Shown here: piece after piece, positions 1 to 8,422 of the stretch
How positions within the stretch are numbered: position 1 is the first letter of the stretch
How the letters are laid out: each line of letters begins with the position of its first letter
Assembly: GCA_902778055.1 (NCBI GenBank)
Contig: CACYWL010000004.1
Coordinates: 62,406 to 126,405, forward strand
Reading direction: 5' to 3'
Length of the DNA: 64,000 bases
Source: an uncultured Eubacteriales bacterium
GTDB taxonomy: Bacteria > Bacillota > Clostridia > Christensenellales > Aristaeellaceae
Notes under the pieces: generated by a model
Seen by the model: the letters and a program-made list of their open reading frames with translations, nothing else
Told to the model about the DNA's origin: nothing
Database searches by the model: none
Program-made: the position numbers and the translations under genes

Positions 1-3
1 GCG

Positions 4-924
4 ATGAGCCGGAGACACCCGGGAGCGGTCAGCCTGTACGTGGGCTGCGTGCTCCTGCCGGTGATCTGGGGGATGAACCCGGTGACCGCGGGAATCGCGC
101 TGGCCTCCGGGGTTACCCTGCTGCTGCTCCTCGAGCCTTCCGCCGGGCGGAAAAGCCTTCTTTTCTACCTGCCAGCCGCGCTGCTCTGCGGGATCGTCAA
201 CCCGCTGTTCAACCATCACGGAAAGACGGCGCTGTTCTTTCTGAACGGGAATCCGGTCACGCGGGAGGCCATCCTGTACGGCCTGGTCATGGGTATGATG
301 ATCGCGGCGGTGATGATCTGGTTCCGGTGTTTCTCCGCCATGATGGACACGGACCGGCTGCTGACGCTGACGGCGCTTCTGAGCCCGCGGCTTTCCGTCG
401 TGGTCAGCATGACCCTGCGCGCCATCCCGATGCTGCGGCGGCAGGCGGAGAAGACCCGGGAGGCCCAGAAGGGACTCGGCCTGATCCGGGAGGAGAACGG
501 ACTGGACCGCGTGCAGGGCGCGCTGCGGGTTTTTGACGGGCTGGTCACCTGGGGACTGGAGAACGGGATCGTGACGGCGGACAGCATGGCGGCCCGGGGA
601 TACGGATCCGGGAAACGAACGCGCTACCGGCTGTACCCGTGGAAGAAGGCGGATACCCGGACAGCGCTCTTCAGCCTGGGGATCCTGATCCTGACCGCGG
701 CGTCCGCCCTGGCGGGATGGACCCGGTACATATGGTATCCCGAGATGATCAGCCCGGGGCTTACGGTACGGTCGGCCGGGACGTATCTCTGCTACGCGGC
801 CCTCAGCTGGACGGCCTCCTGGATTGAAATCGCGGACAGAATCAGATGGAAACGTCTTCGGAGAGAAATTCCGGAAAAGCCGGATCCGGGACGGGGAACA
901 GAGGAACACGGATGGAAATGCTGA
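4..924 (+). CDS. ecfT: ECF transporter transmembrane component (EcfT/CbiQ family)
   Basis: A 306-residue polytopic membrane protein. It would be the energy-coupling T subunit that passes ATP hydrolysis by the EcfA ATPases to a substrate-binding S subunit in the membrane. Hydrophobic blocks alternate with a charged central cytoplasmic stretch, and an Ala-Arg-Gly signature (AARG, about residues 196-199) of the kind that docks on the ATPase is present. The next two genes encode the ATPase pair and an S subunit, so this is a dedicated (group I type) ECF cassette. The stop overlaps the next gene by 13 nt, implying translational coupling. The ATG at position 4 is the first available, but the window edge hides any upstream start or promoter. 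Confidence 0.85.
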   Translation: MSRRHPGAVSLYVGCVLLPVIWGMNPVTAGIALASGVTLLLLLEPSAGRKSLLFYLPAALLCGIVNPLFNHHGKTALFFLNGNPVTREAILYGLVMGMMIAAVMIWFRCFSAMMDTDRLLTLTALLSPRLSVVVSMTLRAIPMLRRQAEKTREAQKGLGLIREENGLDRVQGALRVFDGLVTWGLENGIVTADSMAARGYGSGKRTRYRLYPWKKADTRTALFSLGILILTAASALAGWTRYIWYPEMISPGLTVRSAGTYLCYAALSWTASWIEIADRIRWKRLRREIPEKPDPGRGTEEHGWKC

Positions 925-2549
925 AAGTCGACAGCCTGAGCTTCACCTACGCGGGAGAGAAGGAACCCGCGCTCCGGGAGGTTTCCTTCACCCTGGAGAC
1001 CGGGGAATTTGCCCTGATCACCGGCGAAACCGGGTGCGGAAAATCCACGCTGCTGCGGCTGCTGAAAAGGGAGCTGGCGCCCCGGGGCCGGAGGGAGGGC
1101 CGGATCCTGATCGGCGGCCGGGACGCGGAGGAGCTGACCGCGCGGGAATCCGGGAAAAAAATCGGCTATGTGGCCCAGCGTCCGGAGGAGCAGACGGTCA
1201 CGGACCGGGTCTGGCACGAGCTGGCCTTCGGGCTGGAAAACCTGGGGATTCCCGAAGCGGAAATGCGGCGGAGGGTTGCGGAAACAGCCCAGTTTTTCGG
1301 GCTGGAGGACTGCTTTGATGCTTCCCCCGAGGAGCTGTCGGGCGGAAAGAGGCAGCTGCTGAATCTGGCGGCGGCCACGGTGATGATGCCGGAGCTCCTG
1401 CTGCTGGACGAACCGACGGCGAAGCTGGATCCCATCGCGGCGAAGCAGTTTCTGGCCGCGCTGGAGCGGCTGAACCGGGAGACGGGCATGACGATCCTGA
1501 TGGCGGAGCACCGGCTGGAGGACAGCCTGAGCCGGGCGGGAAAGCTGATCGTGATGGCGCAGGGCCGGGCGGTGAATCAGGGAAAGCCGCGGGAGGTCTG
1601 CGGCAGCCTTCCGGAGGGGAGCACCGCGGAGGGCGCCCTGCCCGCGGCTTCCCGGCTGTGGCGGGCCGTCGGAAAGCGGGGGGAATGTCCCCTGAATACC
1701 GGGGAAGGCCGCAGATGGATTCAGGATCATTATGCCGAAAAAAGCCTTTCCGGAAGCGAAGGACAGCCGGCCGGGGAACGGGAGGAAGGCCGGGAGGCGG
1801 CTCCGCCGGCTCTGCGGATCCGGGACGCGTCCTTCCGGTTTGAGCGCGGCGGAAGGGATATCCTCCGGGACGTCTGCCTGGAGATCCGGACCGGGGAGAT
1901 CTTTGCGCTGCTGGGCGGAAACGGCAGCGGAAAAACCACGCTGACGCGCATGGCCGCCGGGCTGATCCGCCCCTACAGCGGAGAAATTGAACTGTTTGGG
2001 AAAAAGCTCCGGGAGTGGAGAAACGGCGATCTCCGACGGGAGGGCGTCGCCATGCTGCCCCAGGATCCCCAGACCCTTTTCCTCCGGGCCAGCGTCCGGG
2101 AGGAGCTGAAGGACGTCGGGATGCTCCGGGAGGAGCTGCCCTTTGACCTGCACGCCCTGCTGGACCGGCATCCCTACGACCTCTCCGGGGGTGAACAGCA
2201 GCTGCTGGCGCTGACCATGGTGCTGGCGGGACGGCCGAGGCTGCTGCTTCTGGACGAGCCCACGGGCGGGCTGGACGCGGGCTGGCGCGGGAAGATCCGG
2301 GAGATGCTGCGGGAGCTGAAGAAGAAGGGGATGTCCATGCTGCTGGTGACCCACGACGCGGAGTTCGCGGCGGAAACGGCGGACCGGTGCGGCCTGCTGT
2401 TCCGGGGAGCGGTCGAGGCTGCGGGGGAGCCGCATGCCTTCTTTCGGGGCGCGAGCTATTACGCGGCCCCGGCGGCGCGGCTGGTTCCGGGATGCGTCAC
2501 CGTGGCGGAGGCCGCTGAGCGCCTGATGCACGGAGGAAAAGATGCTTAA
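912..2549 (+). CDS. ecfA: ECF transporter ATPase, two ABC domains fused (EcfA-EcfA')
   Basis: A single 545-residue chain carries both ABC ATPase domains that other bacteria split between EcfA1 and EcfA2. Domain 1 has Walker A GETGCGKST (about residue 38), signature LSGGKRQ (about 141) and Walker B LLLLDEPTAKLD (about 162). Domain 2 has GGNGSGKTT (about 335), LSGGEQQ (about 425) and LLLLDEPTGGLD (about 443). A low-complexity linker of roughly 80 residues joins them. An upstream in-frame ATG exists at 846, but 912 matches the conserved ABC beginning and follows a GAGGAA site, so I chose 912. The gene overlaps ecfT upstream and the S subunit downstream (start 2542). It powers uptake through the EcfT/S membrane pair. 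Confidence 0.88.
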   Translation: MEMLKVDSLSFTYAGEKEPALREVSFTLETGEFALITGETGCGKSTLLRLLKRELAPRGRREGRILIGGRDAEELTARESGKKIGYVAQRPEEQTVTDRVWHELAFGLENLGIPEAEMRRRVAETAQFFGLEDCFDASPEELSGGKRQLLNLAAATVMMPELLLLDEPTAKLDPIAAKQFLAALERLNRETGMTILMAEHRLEDSLSRAGKLIVMAQGRAVNQGKPREVCGSLPEGSTAEGALPAASRLWRAVGKRGECPLNTGEGRRWIQDHYAEKSLSGSEGQPAGEREEGREAAPPALRIRDASFRFERGGRDILRDVCLEIRTGEIFALLGGNGSGKTTLTRMAAGLIRPYSGEIELFGKKLREWRNGDLRREGVAMLPQDPQTLFLRASVREELKDVGMLREELPFDLHALLDRHPYDLSGGEQQLLALTMVLAGRPRLLLLDEPTGGLDAGWRGKIREMLRELKKKGMSMLLVTHDAEFAAETADRCGLLFRGAVEAAGEPHAFFRGASYYAAPAARLVPGCVTVAEAAERLMHGGKDA

Positions 2550-3228
2550 AAGGATCCGAAGCGTGCTGCGCTGGGCGATTCCGCTGGTCCTGATGCCGCT
2601 GTTCGTCGTGCTGGGCGGGGGCCTGATGGGAGAGCGGTTCTATGCCTGGGGCATTCTGGGCATGGTGCTGCTGACGCAGGGGCTCTATTTTGTCAGCTTC
2701 GAAAAAAGAAACACGGGAGCCAGAAGGCTGGCCGTCGCGGCGGTGATGACCGCCCTGAGCGTGCTGGGGCGGATTGTGCTGGCTCCGATTCCCGGGTTCA
2801 AGCCGATCACCGCCCTGGTGGTGCTGACGGCGATCTGGATCGGCGGAGAGACGGGGTTCCTGGTCGGCGCGCTGTCCGCGCTGATTTCCAATTTCTTTTC
2901 GGGACAGGGCCCGTGGACGCCCTTTCAGATGTTCGCCTGGGGCATGCTGGGACTGCTGGCCGGTGTGCTGGCGGAGCCGCTGAAAAGGAACCGCCTCCTG
3001 CTGGCAGCCTACGGGGTGTTTGCGGGAGCGGCCTACTCCCTGTTCATGGATGTCTGGACGGTGCTGTGGTACAACGGCGGCATCAACTGGCCCATGTACC
3101 AGGCCGCGGTGCTGACCGCCCTTCCCTATACGCTGAGCTATGCGGCGAGCAATGTGGTTTTCCTGATGGTGCTGGGAAAACCCATCGGGGAAAAGCTTCA
3201 CCGGGTCAAAATCAAATACGGGGTTTAG
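2542..3228 (+). CDS. ECF transporter S component, substrate unknown
   Basis: A 228-residue membrane protein with about six hydrophobic segments. The core has the look of substrate-binding S components: a PGFKPITAL stretch followed by a glycine- and alanine-rich helix and GQGPWTPFQM. It starts inside the end of ecfA (8-nt overlap), so T, A and S are co-translated. The substrate cannot be named from sequence: no upstream riboswitch is visible because the cassette begins at the window edge, and no cobalt, biotin or queuosine gene lies nearby. A 7-bp hairpin without a U-tract follows the stop. Confidence 0.8.
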   Translation: MLKRIRSVLRWAIPLVLMPLFVVLGGGLMGERFYAWGILGMVLLTQGLYFVSFEKRNTGARRLAVAAVMTALSVLGRIVLAPIPGFKPITALVVLTAIWIGGETGFLVGALSALISNFFSGQGPWTPFQMFAWGMLGLLAGVLAEPLKRNRLLLAAYGVFAGAAYSLFMDVWTVLWYNGGINWPMYQAAVLTALPYTLSYAASNVVFLMVLGKPIGEKLHRVKIKYGV

Positions 3229-3247
3229 CTGCCCCCCTGCGGGGCAG
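3229..3247 (+). other. GC-rich hairpin after the ECF cassette
   Basis: Perfect 7-bp stem CTGCCCC/GGGGCAG with a 5-nt loop, starting directly after the ecf S-component stop. No T-run follows, so it is a weak terminator at best; it may protect the 3' end of the transcript. Confidence 0.35.
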
Positions 3248-3263
3248 ACCGTGTCCGGAATTC

Positions 3264-3292
3264 TTGAAAAAGCCTGAATAATGATGTATCAT
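3264..3292 (+). promoter_or_regulatory. sigma-A promoter of parAB
   Basis: TTGAAA at 3264-3269, a 17-bp spacer, and TATCAT at 3287-3292. The predicted start of transcription near 3299 coincides with the left edge of a dyad at 3299-3322. Confidence 0.75.
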
Positions 3293-3298
3293 GTACCC

Positions 3299-3322
3299 TG
3301 TTGATTTATGCAGAAATCAACA
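3299..3322 (+). promoter_or_regulatory. 24-bp dyad at the parA transcription start (operator or 5' hairpin)
   Basis: Perfect 9-bp arms TGTTGATTT and AAATCAACA separated by 6 nt. It lies from about +1 to +24 of the predicted parA transcript, just before the ribosome site. It does not resemble the canonical parS sequence. Either a repressor operator or an RNA hairpin would fit. Confidence 0.55.
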
Positions 3323-3342
3323 GGAAGGGAGCATTTGCGTCC

Positions 3343-4113
3343 ATGGCGAAGATCATCGCGGTGACGAATCAGAAGGGCGGAGTGGGGAAAACCACGACCG
3401 CCGTCAACCTGTCCGCCTGGCTGGCGGAAATGGGGAAGAAGACCCTGATGGTGGATCTGGACCCGCAGGGCAATACTACCAGCGGCCTGGGAGGAAAGGT
3501 CCGGGATCAGCATTCCATCTATGAAGCGATGATGGGGCAGGCGAAAATAGAGGACTGCATCCAGAAAACCGGGGTGAAGAAGCTGAAGCTGATCGGCGCG
3601 GATATCCGGCTGGCCGGGGCCGAGGTGGAGCTGGTCGGCGTGGAGAGACGGGAATATTATCTGAAAACGGTGCTGGCTCCGCTGAGGGACCAGTTCGAGT
3701 ATATTCTGATCGACTGTCCGCCCAGCCTGAGCCTGCTGACGCTCAACGCCCTGGCGGCCGCGGATTCGGTGCTGATTCCGATCCAGTGCGAGTACTACGC
3801 GCTGGAGGGCGTGACCAGCCTGATGAACACGATCAGCCGCGTCAAAAAGACGATGAACCCCCATCTGGAGATGGAGGGCGTGCTGCTGACGATGCTGGAC
3901 GGCCGGACCAACCTGGGTCTCCAGGTGGTGGAGCAGGTCAAGAAGCATTTCAAAAAGGAAGTGTTCTCGACCACGATCCCCCGCAATGTCCGGCTCGGAG
4001 AGGCGCCGAGCCACGGGGAGCCGATTCATCTGTACGATCCGAAGAGCGCCGGCGCGAGGGCCTACGAGTCGCTGGCCAAGGAAGTCATATCCCGGAACCG
4101 GAAGAAAGGATAA
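3343..4113 (+). CDS. parA: ParA family ATPase (Soj), chromosome partitioning
   Basis: A 256-residue deviant-Walker ATPase. The start MAKIIAVTNQKGGVGKTTT is typical, with the signature lysine K11 and the Walker A block through T18; VDLDPQGN and the IDCPPSL block follow. It should bind DNA as an ATP dimer and interact with ParB to position replication origins. An in-frame TTG at 3301 lies inside the dyad at the transcription start, so the ATG at 3343, preceded by GGAAGGGA, is the better start. parB follows after 16 nt behind AAGGAGG. Confidence 0.95.
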   Translation: MAKIIAVTNQKGGVGKTTTAVNLSAWLAEMGKKTLMVDLDPQGNTTSGLGGKVRDQHSIYEAMMGQAKIEDCIQKTGVKKLKLIGADIRLAGAEVELVGVERREYYLKTVLAPLRDQFEYILIDCPPSLSLLTLNALAAADSVLIPIQCEYYALEGVTSLMNTISRVKKTMNPHLEMEGVLLTMLDGRTNLGLQVVEQVKKHFKKEVFSTTIPRNVRLGEAPSHGEPIHLYDPKSAGARAYESLAKEVISRNRKKG

Positions 4114-4129
4114 GGAGGAAGGCTGAAAA

Positions 4130-4984
4130 ATGGCAAGAAAGGCGCATGGCCTGGGCCGCGGGCTGGACTCCCTGTTTGCGGAAACCGGGGACTGGGAAAG
4201 CACGCCGCTGCAGGAGATTCCGATCGGCGAGCTGGATATCAATCCGGATCAGCCCAGGAAAAGCTTTGATGAGGAGAGCATCGGCCTGCTGGCGGAGAGC
4301 ATCCGGGATCAGGGCGTGCTGCAGCCGCTGATCGTGGTCGCGTCCCCGGGAGGACGGTACCGGATCATCGCGGGGGAACGCCGCTACAGAGCCTGCCGGA
4401 TGGCGGGCCTGGAAAAGGTGCCGTGCATCGTGAAGGACCTGGACATCGTCCGGCAGATGGAGATCGCCCTGATCGAAAATCTGCAGCGGGAGGATCTGAA
4501 TCCCATCGACGCGGCGAAGGGAATCCGCGCGCTGATGCAGCAGTGCGGCTACACGCAGGACAAGGTGGCGGCCCGCCTGGGCAAAAGCAGGCCGGCGGTG
4601 GCCAACCTGCTGCGGGTGCTCGGGCTGCCGGAGGAAATTACGGACATGGTCCGGGAGGGACAGCTGAGCGCCGGGCATGCCCGGGTGCTGGCCGGGCTGA
4701 CCAGCCCGGAGGAACAGCTGAGCCTGGGCCGGAAGGCCGCCGCGGAGGGGCTGAACGTGCGCCAGGTTGAAGCCCTGGCGGCGCAGATGAAGGCTCCGGC
4801 CAAAAAGAAGCCCCCGGCCAGAAAGCCGCTGGAGCCGGAGCTGGCGGAGCTGCAGGAGAGGCTGCTGGAAAAAACGGGCATGCGCGCCACGCTGACCGGA
4901 ACGCCCCGGAAGGGAAGAATCGTGCTGCAGTACGGAAGCCTGGACGAGCTGAACCGGCTGTCGGAGATGCTGGAGAAGATCTGA
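4130..4984 (+). CDS. parB: ParB/Spo0J CTPase, parS-binding partition protein
   Basis: A 284-residue centromere-binding protein. The N-terminal HGLGRGLDSLF segment is the ParA-interaction region; the CTP-binding core contains GERRYRA (residues 82-88) and ENLQRE (116-121); a helix-turn-helix spans about 141-165; the last 45 residues form the dimer domain. An Ala/Lys/Pro-rich linker (about 220-245) precedes that domain. The gene is directly downstream of parA. I searched the window by eye for a 16-bp parS palindrome and saw none, so the binding sites presumably lie elsewhere near the origin. Confidence 0.95.
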   Translation: MARKAHGLGRGLDSLFAETGDWESTPLQEIPIGELDINPDQPRKSFDEESIGLLAESIRDQGVLQPLIVVASPGGRYRIIAGERRYRACRMAGLEKVPCIVKDLDIVRQMEIALIENLQREDLNPIDAAKGIRALMQQCGYTQDKVAARLGKSRPAVANLLRVLGLPEEITDMVREGQLSAGHARVLAGLTSPEEQLSLGRKAAAEGLNVRQVEALAAQMKAPAKKKPPARKPLEPELAELQERLLEKTGMRATLTGTPRKGRIVLQYGSLDELNRLSEMLEKI

Positions 4985-5029
4985 GAAGGGAAACGAGCCG
5001 GGAAGAGAGCAACCGGAGAAGCTGAAAAA

Positions 5030-5716
5030 ATGAGTAAGAAGGATTTGCCGAAGCTGCCGTATCTGGACGGTCCTCTGAGCCATCCGTTCTACAGCCACAC
5101 AGTCAAGCGCGGGATTGATCTGCTGCTGGCTCTGCTGCTGCTGATTCCGGGGGCGATCCTCATGATTCCCCTGGCGGTCTGGGTGAAGCTGGATTCTCCG
5201 GGACCGGTGATCTACAAGGCGGTGCGCGGAGGGTATCACAACCAGCCGTTCTACATCTACAAGTTCCGGAGCATGGTGGTGGGCGCGGACCGGACCGGCG
5301 GCACGACTGCGAAGAATGACAGCCGGGTGACCCGGGCCGGACGGATCATGAGAAGATTCAAGCTGGACGAGCTGCCCCAGCTGTTCAACATCCTGAAGGG
5401 CGACATGAGCTTTGTCGGGCCGCGGCCTGAGCTGCTGCTGTACACGAATCAGTATACCCCAGAACAGCAGTGCATCATGTGGGTCCGGCCCGGCGTGACG
5501 GACCGGAGCAGCATCGAGTACATCTCCCAGGACGAAATCGTCGGGGAGGAGGACCCGGTCGGGAACTTTGAGCGGCTGATCCTGCCGAGAAAGAATCAGC
5601 TGCGGGTGGAATACGCGAAGAACCAGAGCTTTGCCCTGGACTGGAGGCTGTTCTGGGAGACGATCGGCGGCGTGTTCCGGAAGGCGGAAAAGGCGGCGGC
5701 GGAGAAGCGGGGCTGA
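5030..5716 (+). CDS. Bacterial sugar transferase (polyprenyl-phosphate hexose-1-phosphate transferase)
   Basis: A 228-residue small monotopic phosphoglycosyl transferase. One hydrophobic segment (about 28-52) ends in SPGPV, followed by YKFRSM, the catalytic Asp-Glu pair in KLDELPQLFN (DE at 113-114) and the family block GDMSFVGPRPE (about 124-134). Such enzymes move a sugar-1-phosphate onto undecaprenyl phosphate at the inner membrane face and start capsule, teichoic-acid-like or glycoprotein glycans. The neighbours (split transketolase, LicD) suggest an envelope glycan cluster. The donor sugar cannot be predicted. Confidence 0.9.
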   Translation: MSKKDLPKLPYLDGPLSHPFYSHTVKRGIDLLLALLLLIPGAILMIPLAVWVKLDSPGPVIYKAVRGGYHNQPFYIYKFRSMVVGADRTGGTTAKNDSRVTRAGRIMRRFKLDELPQLFNILKGDMSFVGPRPELLLYTNQYTPEQQCIMWVRPGVTDRSSIEYISQDEIVGEEDPVGNFERLILPRKNQLRVEYAKNQSFALDWRLFWETIGGVFRKAEKAAAEKRG

Positions 5717-5758
5717 GGCATACGGGACCGCAGAAACCGCGCCGGAGGGAGAAGAACA

Positions 5759-6646
5759 GTGGAGAGCAGTCTGAGCAGCTATGAGAGCAGGGTGCACAGC
5801 GCGTTTGGCGGAATCAGGCCGGATGTCAGCGATCCGAAGGTGCTGGCCTGGCTGATCCGCAGGAACGGGCTGGAGATGACCCATCTGAGCAGGGGGAGCC
5901 ATATCGGCAGCATTTTCAGCGCGGCGGAGATTATCGCCGTGCTGTATACCTCCGTTCTGCGCGTGGATCCGGAGAATCCCGCCTGGCCGGAGCGGGACCG
6001 CATGATCCTGAGCAAGGGGCACGCGGGCAGCGCCGTTTATTCCGCGCTGGCGGAGCGGGGCTTCTTTCCGGTTGAGGAACTGAAAACCCACTATCAGGAC
6101 GGTTCCCGGCTCAGCGGACATGTCAGCCACCGGGGGGTCCCCGGGGTGGAGGTGTCCACCGGTTCGCTCGGCCACGGCCTGGCGATCGGGGCGGGACTTG
6201 CGCTGGGCGCGAAAATGGACGGAGCCTCCTGGCGCACCTTCGTGGTGCTGGGCGACGGGGAATGCGACGAGGGCGAGGTCTGGGAGAGCGCGCTGCAGGC
6301 GGCCCAGTTCGGCCTGGACCGGCTGACCGCCGTCGTGGATTACAATCATATGCAGAGCCTGGACTTTGTGGACAGAACCCTGCGGCTGGAGCCCTTCGAG
6401 GCCAAGTGGCGGGATTTCGGCTGGAACGCGATGAGCTGCGACGGCCACGACACGGAGGCCCTGAAGGATGCCTTTGCATGGGCGCGGAAGAATGAGGGGA
6501 GCGGAAAGCCTTCCGTCATCCTGGCCCATACGGTGAAGGGGAAGGGCGTCAGCTTTATGGAAAACAACATTCTCTGGCATTACCGGACGCCGCAGGGAGA
6601 GGAATACGAGGCGGCGCTGAAGGAACTGGAGGCACAGCGGCCATGA
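5759..6646 (+). CDS. Transketolase, N-terminal (TPP-binding) subunit
   Basis: A 295-residue protein equivalent to the first half of a transketolase. It shows SKGHAG (about 86-90), GSLGHG (about 135-140) and the thiamine-diphosphate motif starting GDGECDEGE (165) and closing with N196. It begins with GTG behind GGAGGGAGAAG. The partner half starts in a 4-nt overlap at 6643. Together they would transfer two-carbon units between sugar phosphates. Being wedged between a sugar transferase and LicD, the pair may make an unusual sugar for a surface glycan and not serve the pentose phosphate pathway; that is inference. Confidence 0.9.
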   Translation: MESSLSSYESRVHSAFGGIRPDVSDPKVLAWLIRRNGLEMTHLSRGSHIGSIFSAAEIIAVLYTSVLRVDPENPAWPERDRMILSKGHAGSAVYSALAERGFFPVEELKTHYQDGSRLSGHVSHRGVPGVEVSTGSLGHGLAIGAGLALGAKMDGASWRTFVVLGDGECDEGEVWESALQAAQFGLDRLTAVVDYNHMQSLDFVDRTLRLEPFEAKWRDFGWNAMSCDGHDTEALKDAFAWARKNEGSGKPSVILAHTVKGKGVSFMENNILWHYRTPQGEEYEAALKELEAQRP

Positions 6647-7569
6647 GAGATGCATTTGTGCGGGCCCTGCTGGAGGAGATGGAAAGGGATTCCCGGGTGG
6701 TGCTGATCACGGGCGACCTTGGCTTCGGCGTGCTGAGGCCCGTGCGGGAAAGATTTCCGGACCGGCTGATCAACGCGGGCATCGCGGAGCAGAGCATGGT
6801 GGGCCTGGCCGCGGGACTCGCGATGACGGGCCGGAAGGTGGCCGTCTACTCCATCGGCAATTTTCCGACCCTGCGCCCCCTGGAGCAGATCCGGAATGAC
6901 TGCGCCTATCACGGCCTGGACGTGAAAATCGTGTGCGTGGGCGGCGGGTTTGTTTACGGCAGCCTGGGCATGAGCCACCACGCGACGGAGGATATGGCGG
7001 TGATGCGGGCGATTCCGGGGATCACCTGCTTTACGCCCGGGGATCCGGCTGAGACGGAGGCCGTGGTGCCGGTGATGTTCGATACCCCCGGAACCTGCTA
7101 TCTCCGCCTGGGCAGGGGAAACGAACCCCATGTCCATCAGGAGCGGGTGGAGAACTGGACTTTCCCGGAAGCCATCCGGGTGCGGGAGGGAAAGGATATC
7201 GCCCTGCTCACCGCCGGAGGAATCCTGATTGAGGCATGGCGCGCCTCCTGCCTGCTGGAGGAGCACGGCAAAAACGCAGCCGTCTGGAGCTTCCCCTGCC
7301 TGAAACCGATCGATGAGAACCGCATCCGGCAGCTGGCGGAGGAGTACACGGATCTGATCACCGTGGAGGAGCATACGATTGAGGGCGGATTCGGAAGCGC
7401 CGTCTGCGAGATCGTCGCGGAATGCGGATCGGGATGCCGGGTGCACAGGATGGGACTGAAGGACTGCTTCGCTTCGAAGGTGGGGACGCAGGCCTATCTG
7501 CGGCACTGGTACGGAATGGACGCGGAGGGAATTGAAACCCGTGCCGAACAGATTCTGCAGGGGAAATGA
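6643..7569 (+). CDS. Transketolase, C-terminal subunit
   Basis: A 308-residue protein covering the pyrimidine-binding and C-terminal domains of transketolase. The catalytic glutamate sits in INAGIAEQSMVG (E49), and the EEHTIEGGFGSAV block near residue 245 is typical of the C-terminal domain. It overlaps the N-terminal subunit by ATGA, so the two are made in equal amounts. Split transketolases of this size are known from archaea and many Firmicutes. The stop overlaps a possible LicD start at 7566, so the cluster is translated as one unit. Confidence 0.9.
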   Translation: MRDAFVRALLEEMERDSRVVLITGDLGFGVLRPVRERFPDRLINAGIAEQSMVGLAAGLAMTGRKVAVYSIGNFPTLRPLEQIRNDCAYHGLDVKIVCVGGGFVYGSLGMSHHATEDMAVMRAIPGITCFTPGDPAETEAVVPVMFDTPGTCYLRLGRGNEPHVHQERVENWTFPEAIRVREGKDIALLTAGGILIEAWRASCLLEEHGKNAAVWSFPCLKPIDENRIRQLAEEYTDLITVEEHTIEGGFGSAVCEIVAECGSGCRVHRMGLKDCFASKVGTQAYLRHWYGMDAEGIETRAEQILQGK

Positions 7570-7622
7570 AGGAAGGAACGGCGGCTCCCCGGGCAGGGAC
7601 ATGCCCTTTCGGGAGGCCGGGA

Positions 7623-8372
7623 ATGAAGATGAAAAAAGAGCTGACGCTGGAAGAAATCCATGAGGAGCTGCTGGAGCAGCTGCGGGATATCACCGCGGTC
7701 TGCAGCCGGCACGGCATTCAGTACAATCTGATGTGCGGCACCCTGCTGGGCGCGGTGCGCCATCACGGCTTCATCCCCTGGGATGACGACGTGGACCTGC
7801 TGCTGACCCGGGAGGAATTCAACAAGCTGAGAAAGGTTTACCCGGAGGAATGCGACCGGCGATTTGAGCTGACGTATCTGGATACCTGGACGCCGCGGGT
7901 CATGAACCGGGATCCGGAAAAGGCAGCGGCCTTTACGGACCTGTTTATCCTGGATCCGCTTCCCCCGGAGGGATGGCGGCGGAAGCTGCATCTGCTGCAC
8001 CTGCATCTGCTGCAGGGGATGATGAAGAAAAACGTGGATTACTCGCGCTTCGGACTGAAAAACCGGATCCTGCTGCGGGCCACCCATCTGATGGGTCTGC
8101 CCTTTTCCTACCGCTGGAAGGCGAAAAGGTATGAAAAGGTCTCCACCAGGGTTGCTTCGGGCCGGGATCTGCACATGAGCAACGGCGCCTTTGAGCTGAT
8201 GACACACGTCTGGCATCCGGAGCAGTTTGCGGAGAAGATCACGGTGCCCTTCGAGGATGTGAACTGCCTGATTCCCCGGAAATACGACGAGGTGCTGACG
8301 GTTCTTTTCGGACCGGATTACATGACGCCTCCGCCTCCGGAGGAGCGGGTCGCCAAGCACCTGGACCTGTAA
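7623..8372 (+). CDS. LicD family nucleotidyltransferase-fold phosphotransferase
   Basis: A 249-residue LicD/FKTN-type protein. The diagnostic segment runs from YNLMCGTLLGAVRHHG through PWDDDVDLLL (catalytic acidic residues near 54-58). LicD proteins add phosphorylcholine or another phospho-substituent to teichoic acids or surface glycans at the cytoplasmic face of the membrane. An in-frame ATG at 7566 overlaps the transketolase stop, but the ATG at 7623 is preceded by GGGAGG and followed by the conserved MKKELTLEEIHEELL beginning, so I prefer it. No choline uptake or activation genes are in view, so the attached group is unknown. Confidence 0.85.
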   Translation: MKMKKELTLEEIHEELLEQLRDITAVCSRHGIQYNLMCGTLLGAVRHHGFIPWDDDVDLLLTREEFNKLRKVYPEECDRRFELTYLDTWTPRVMNRDPEKAAAFTDLFILDPLPPEGWRRKLHLLHLHLLQGMMKKNVDYSRFGLKNRILLRATHLMGLPFSYRWKAKRYEKVSTRVASGRDLHMSNGAFELMTHVWHPEQFAEKITVPFEDVNCLIPRKYDEVLTVLFGPDYMTPPPPEERVAKHLDL

Positions 8373-8422
8373 GGGCGCCGCCCGGAAAAAGCCGCGAGAC
8401 GGCGGAACAGGATGTACTGAGC

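Noticed and set aside
792-2531. A 579-codon minus-strand frame over ecfA
   Set aside because: Antisense shadow of the double ABC ATPase.
3229-5029. Possible parS sites near parAB
   Set aside because: No 16-bp palindrome resembling the known parS consensus was found; the dyad at 3299 has a different sequence.
4085-6655. An 856-codon minus-strand frame over parB, the sugar transferase and transketolase
   Set aside because: It lies opposite well-supported genes; the translation is rich in Gln, His, Arg and Pro, typical of antisense frames in high-GC DNA.
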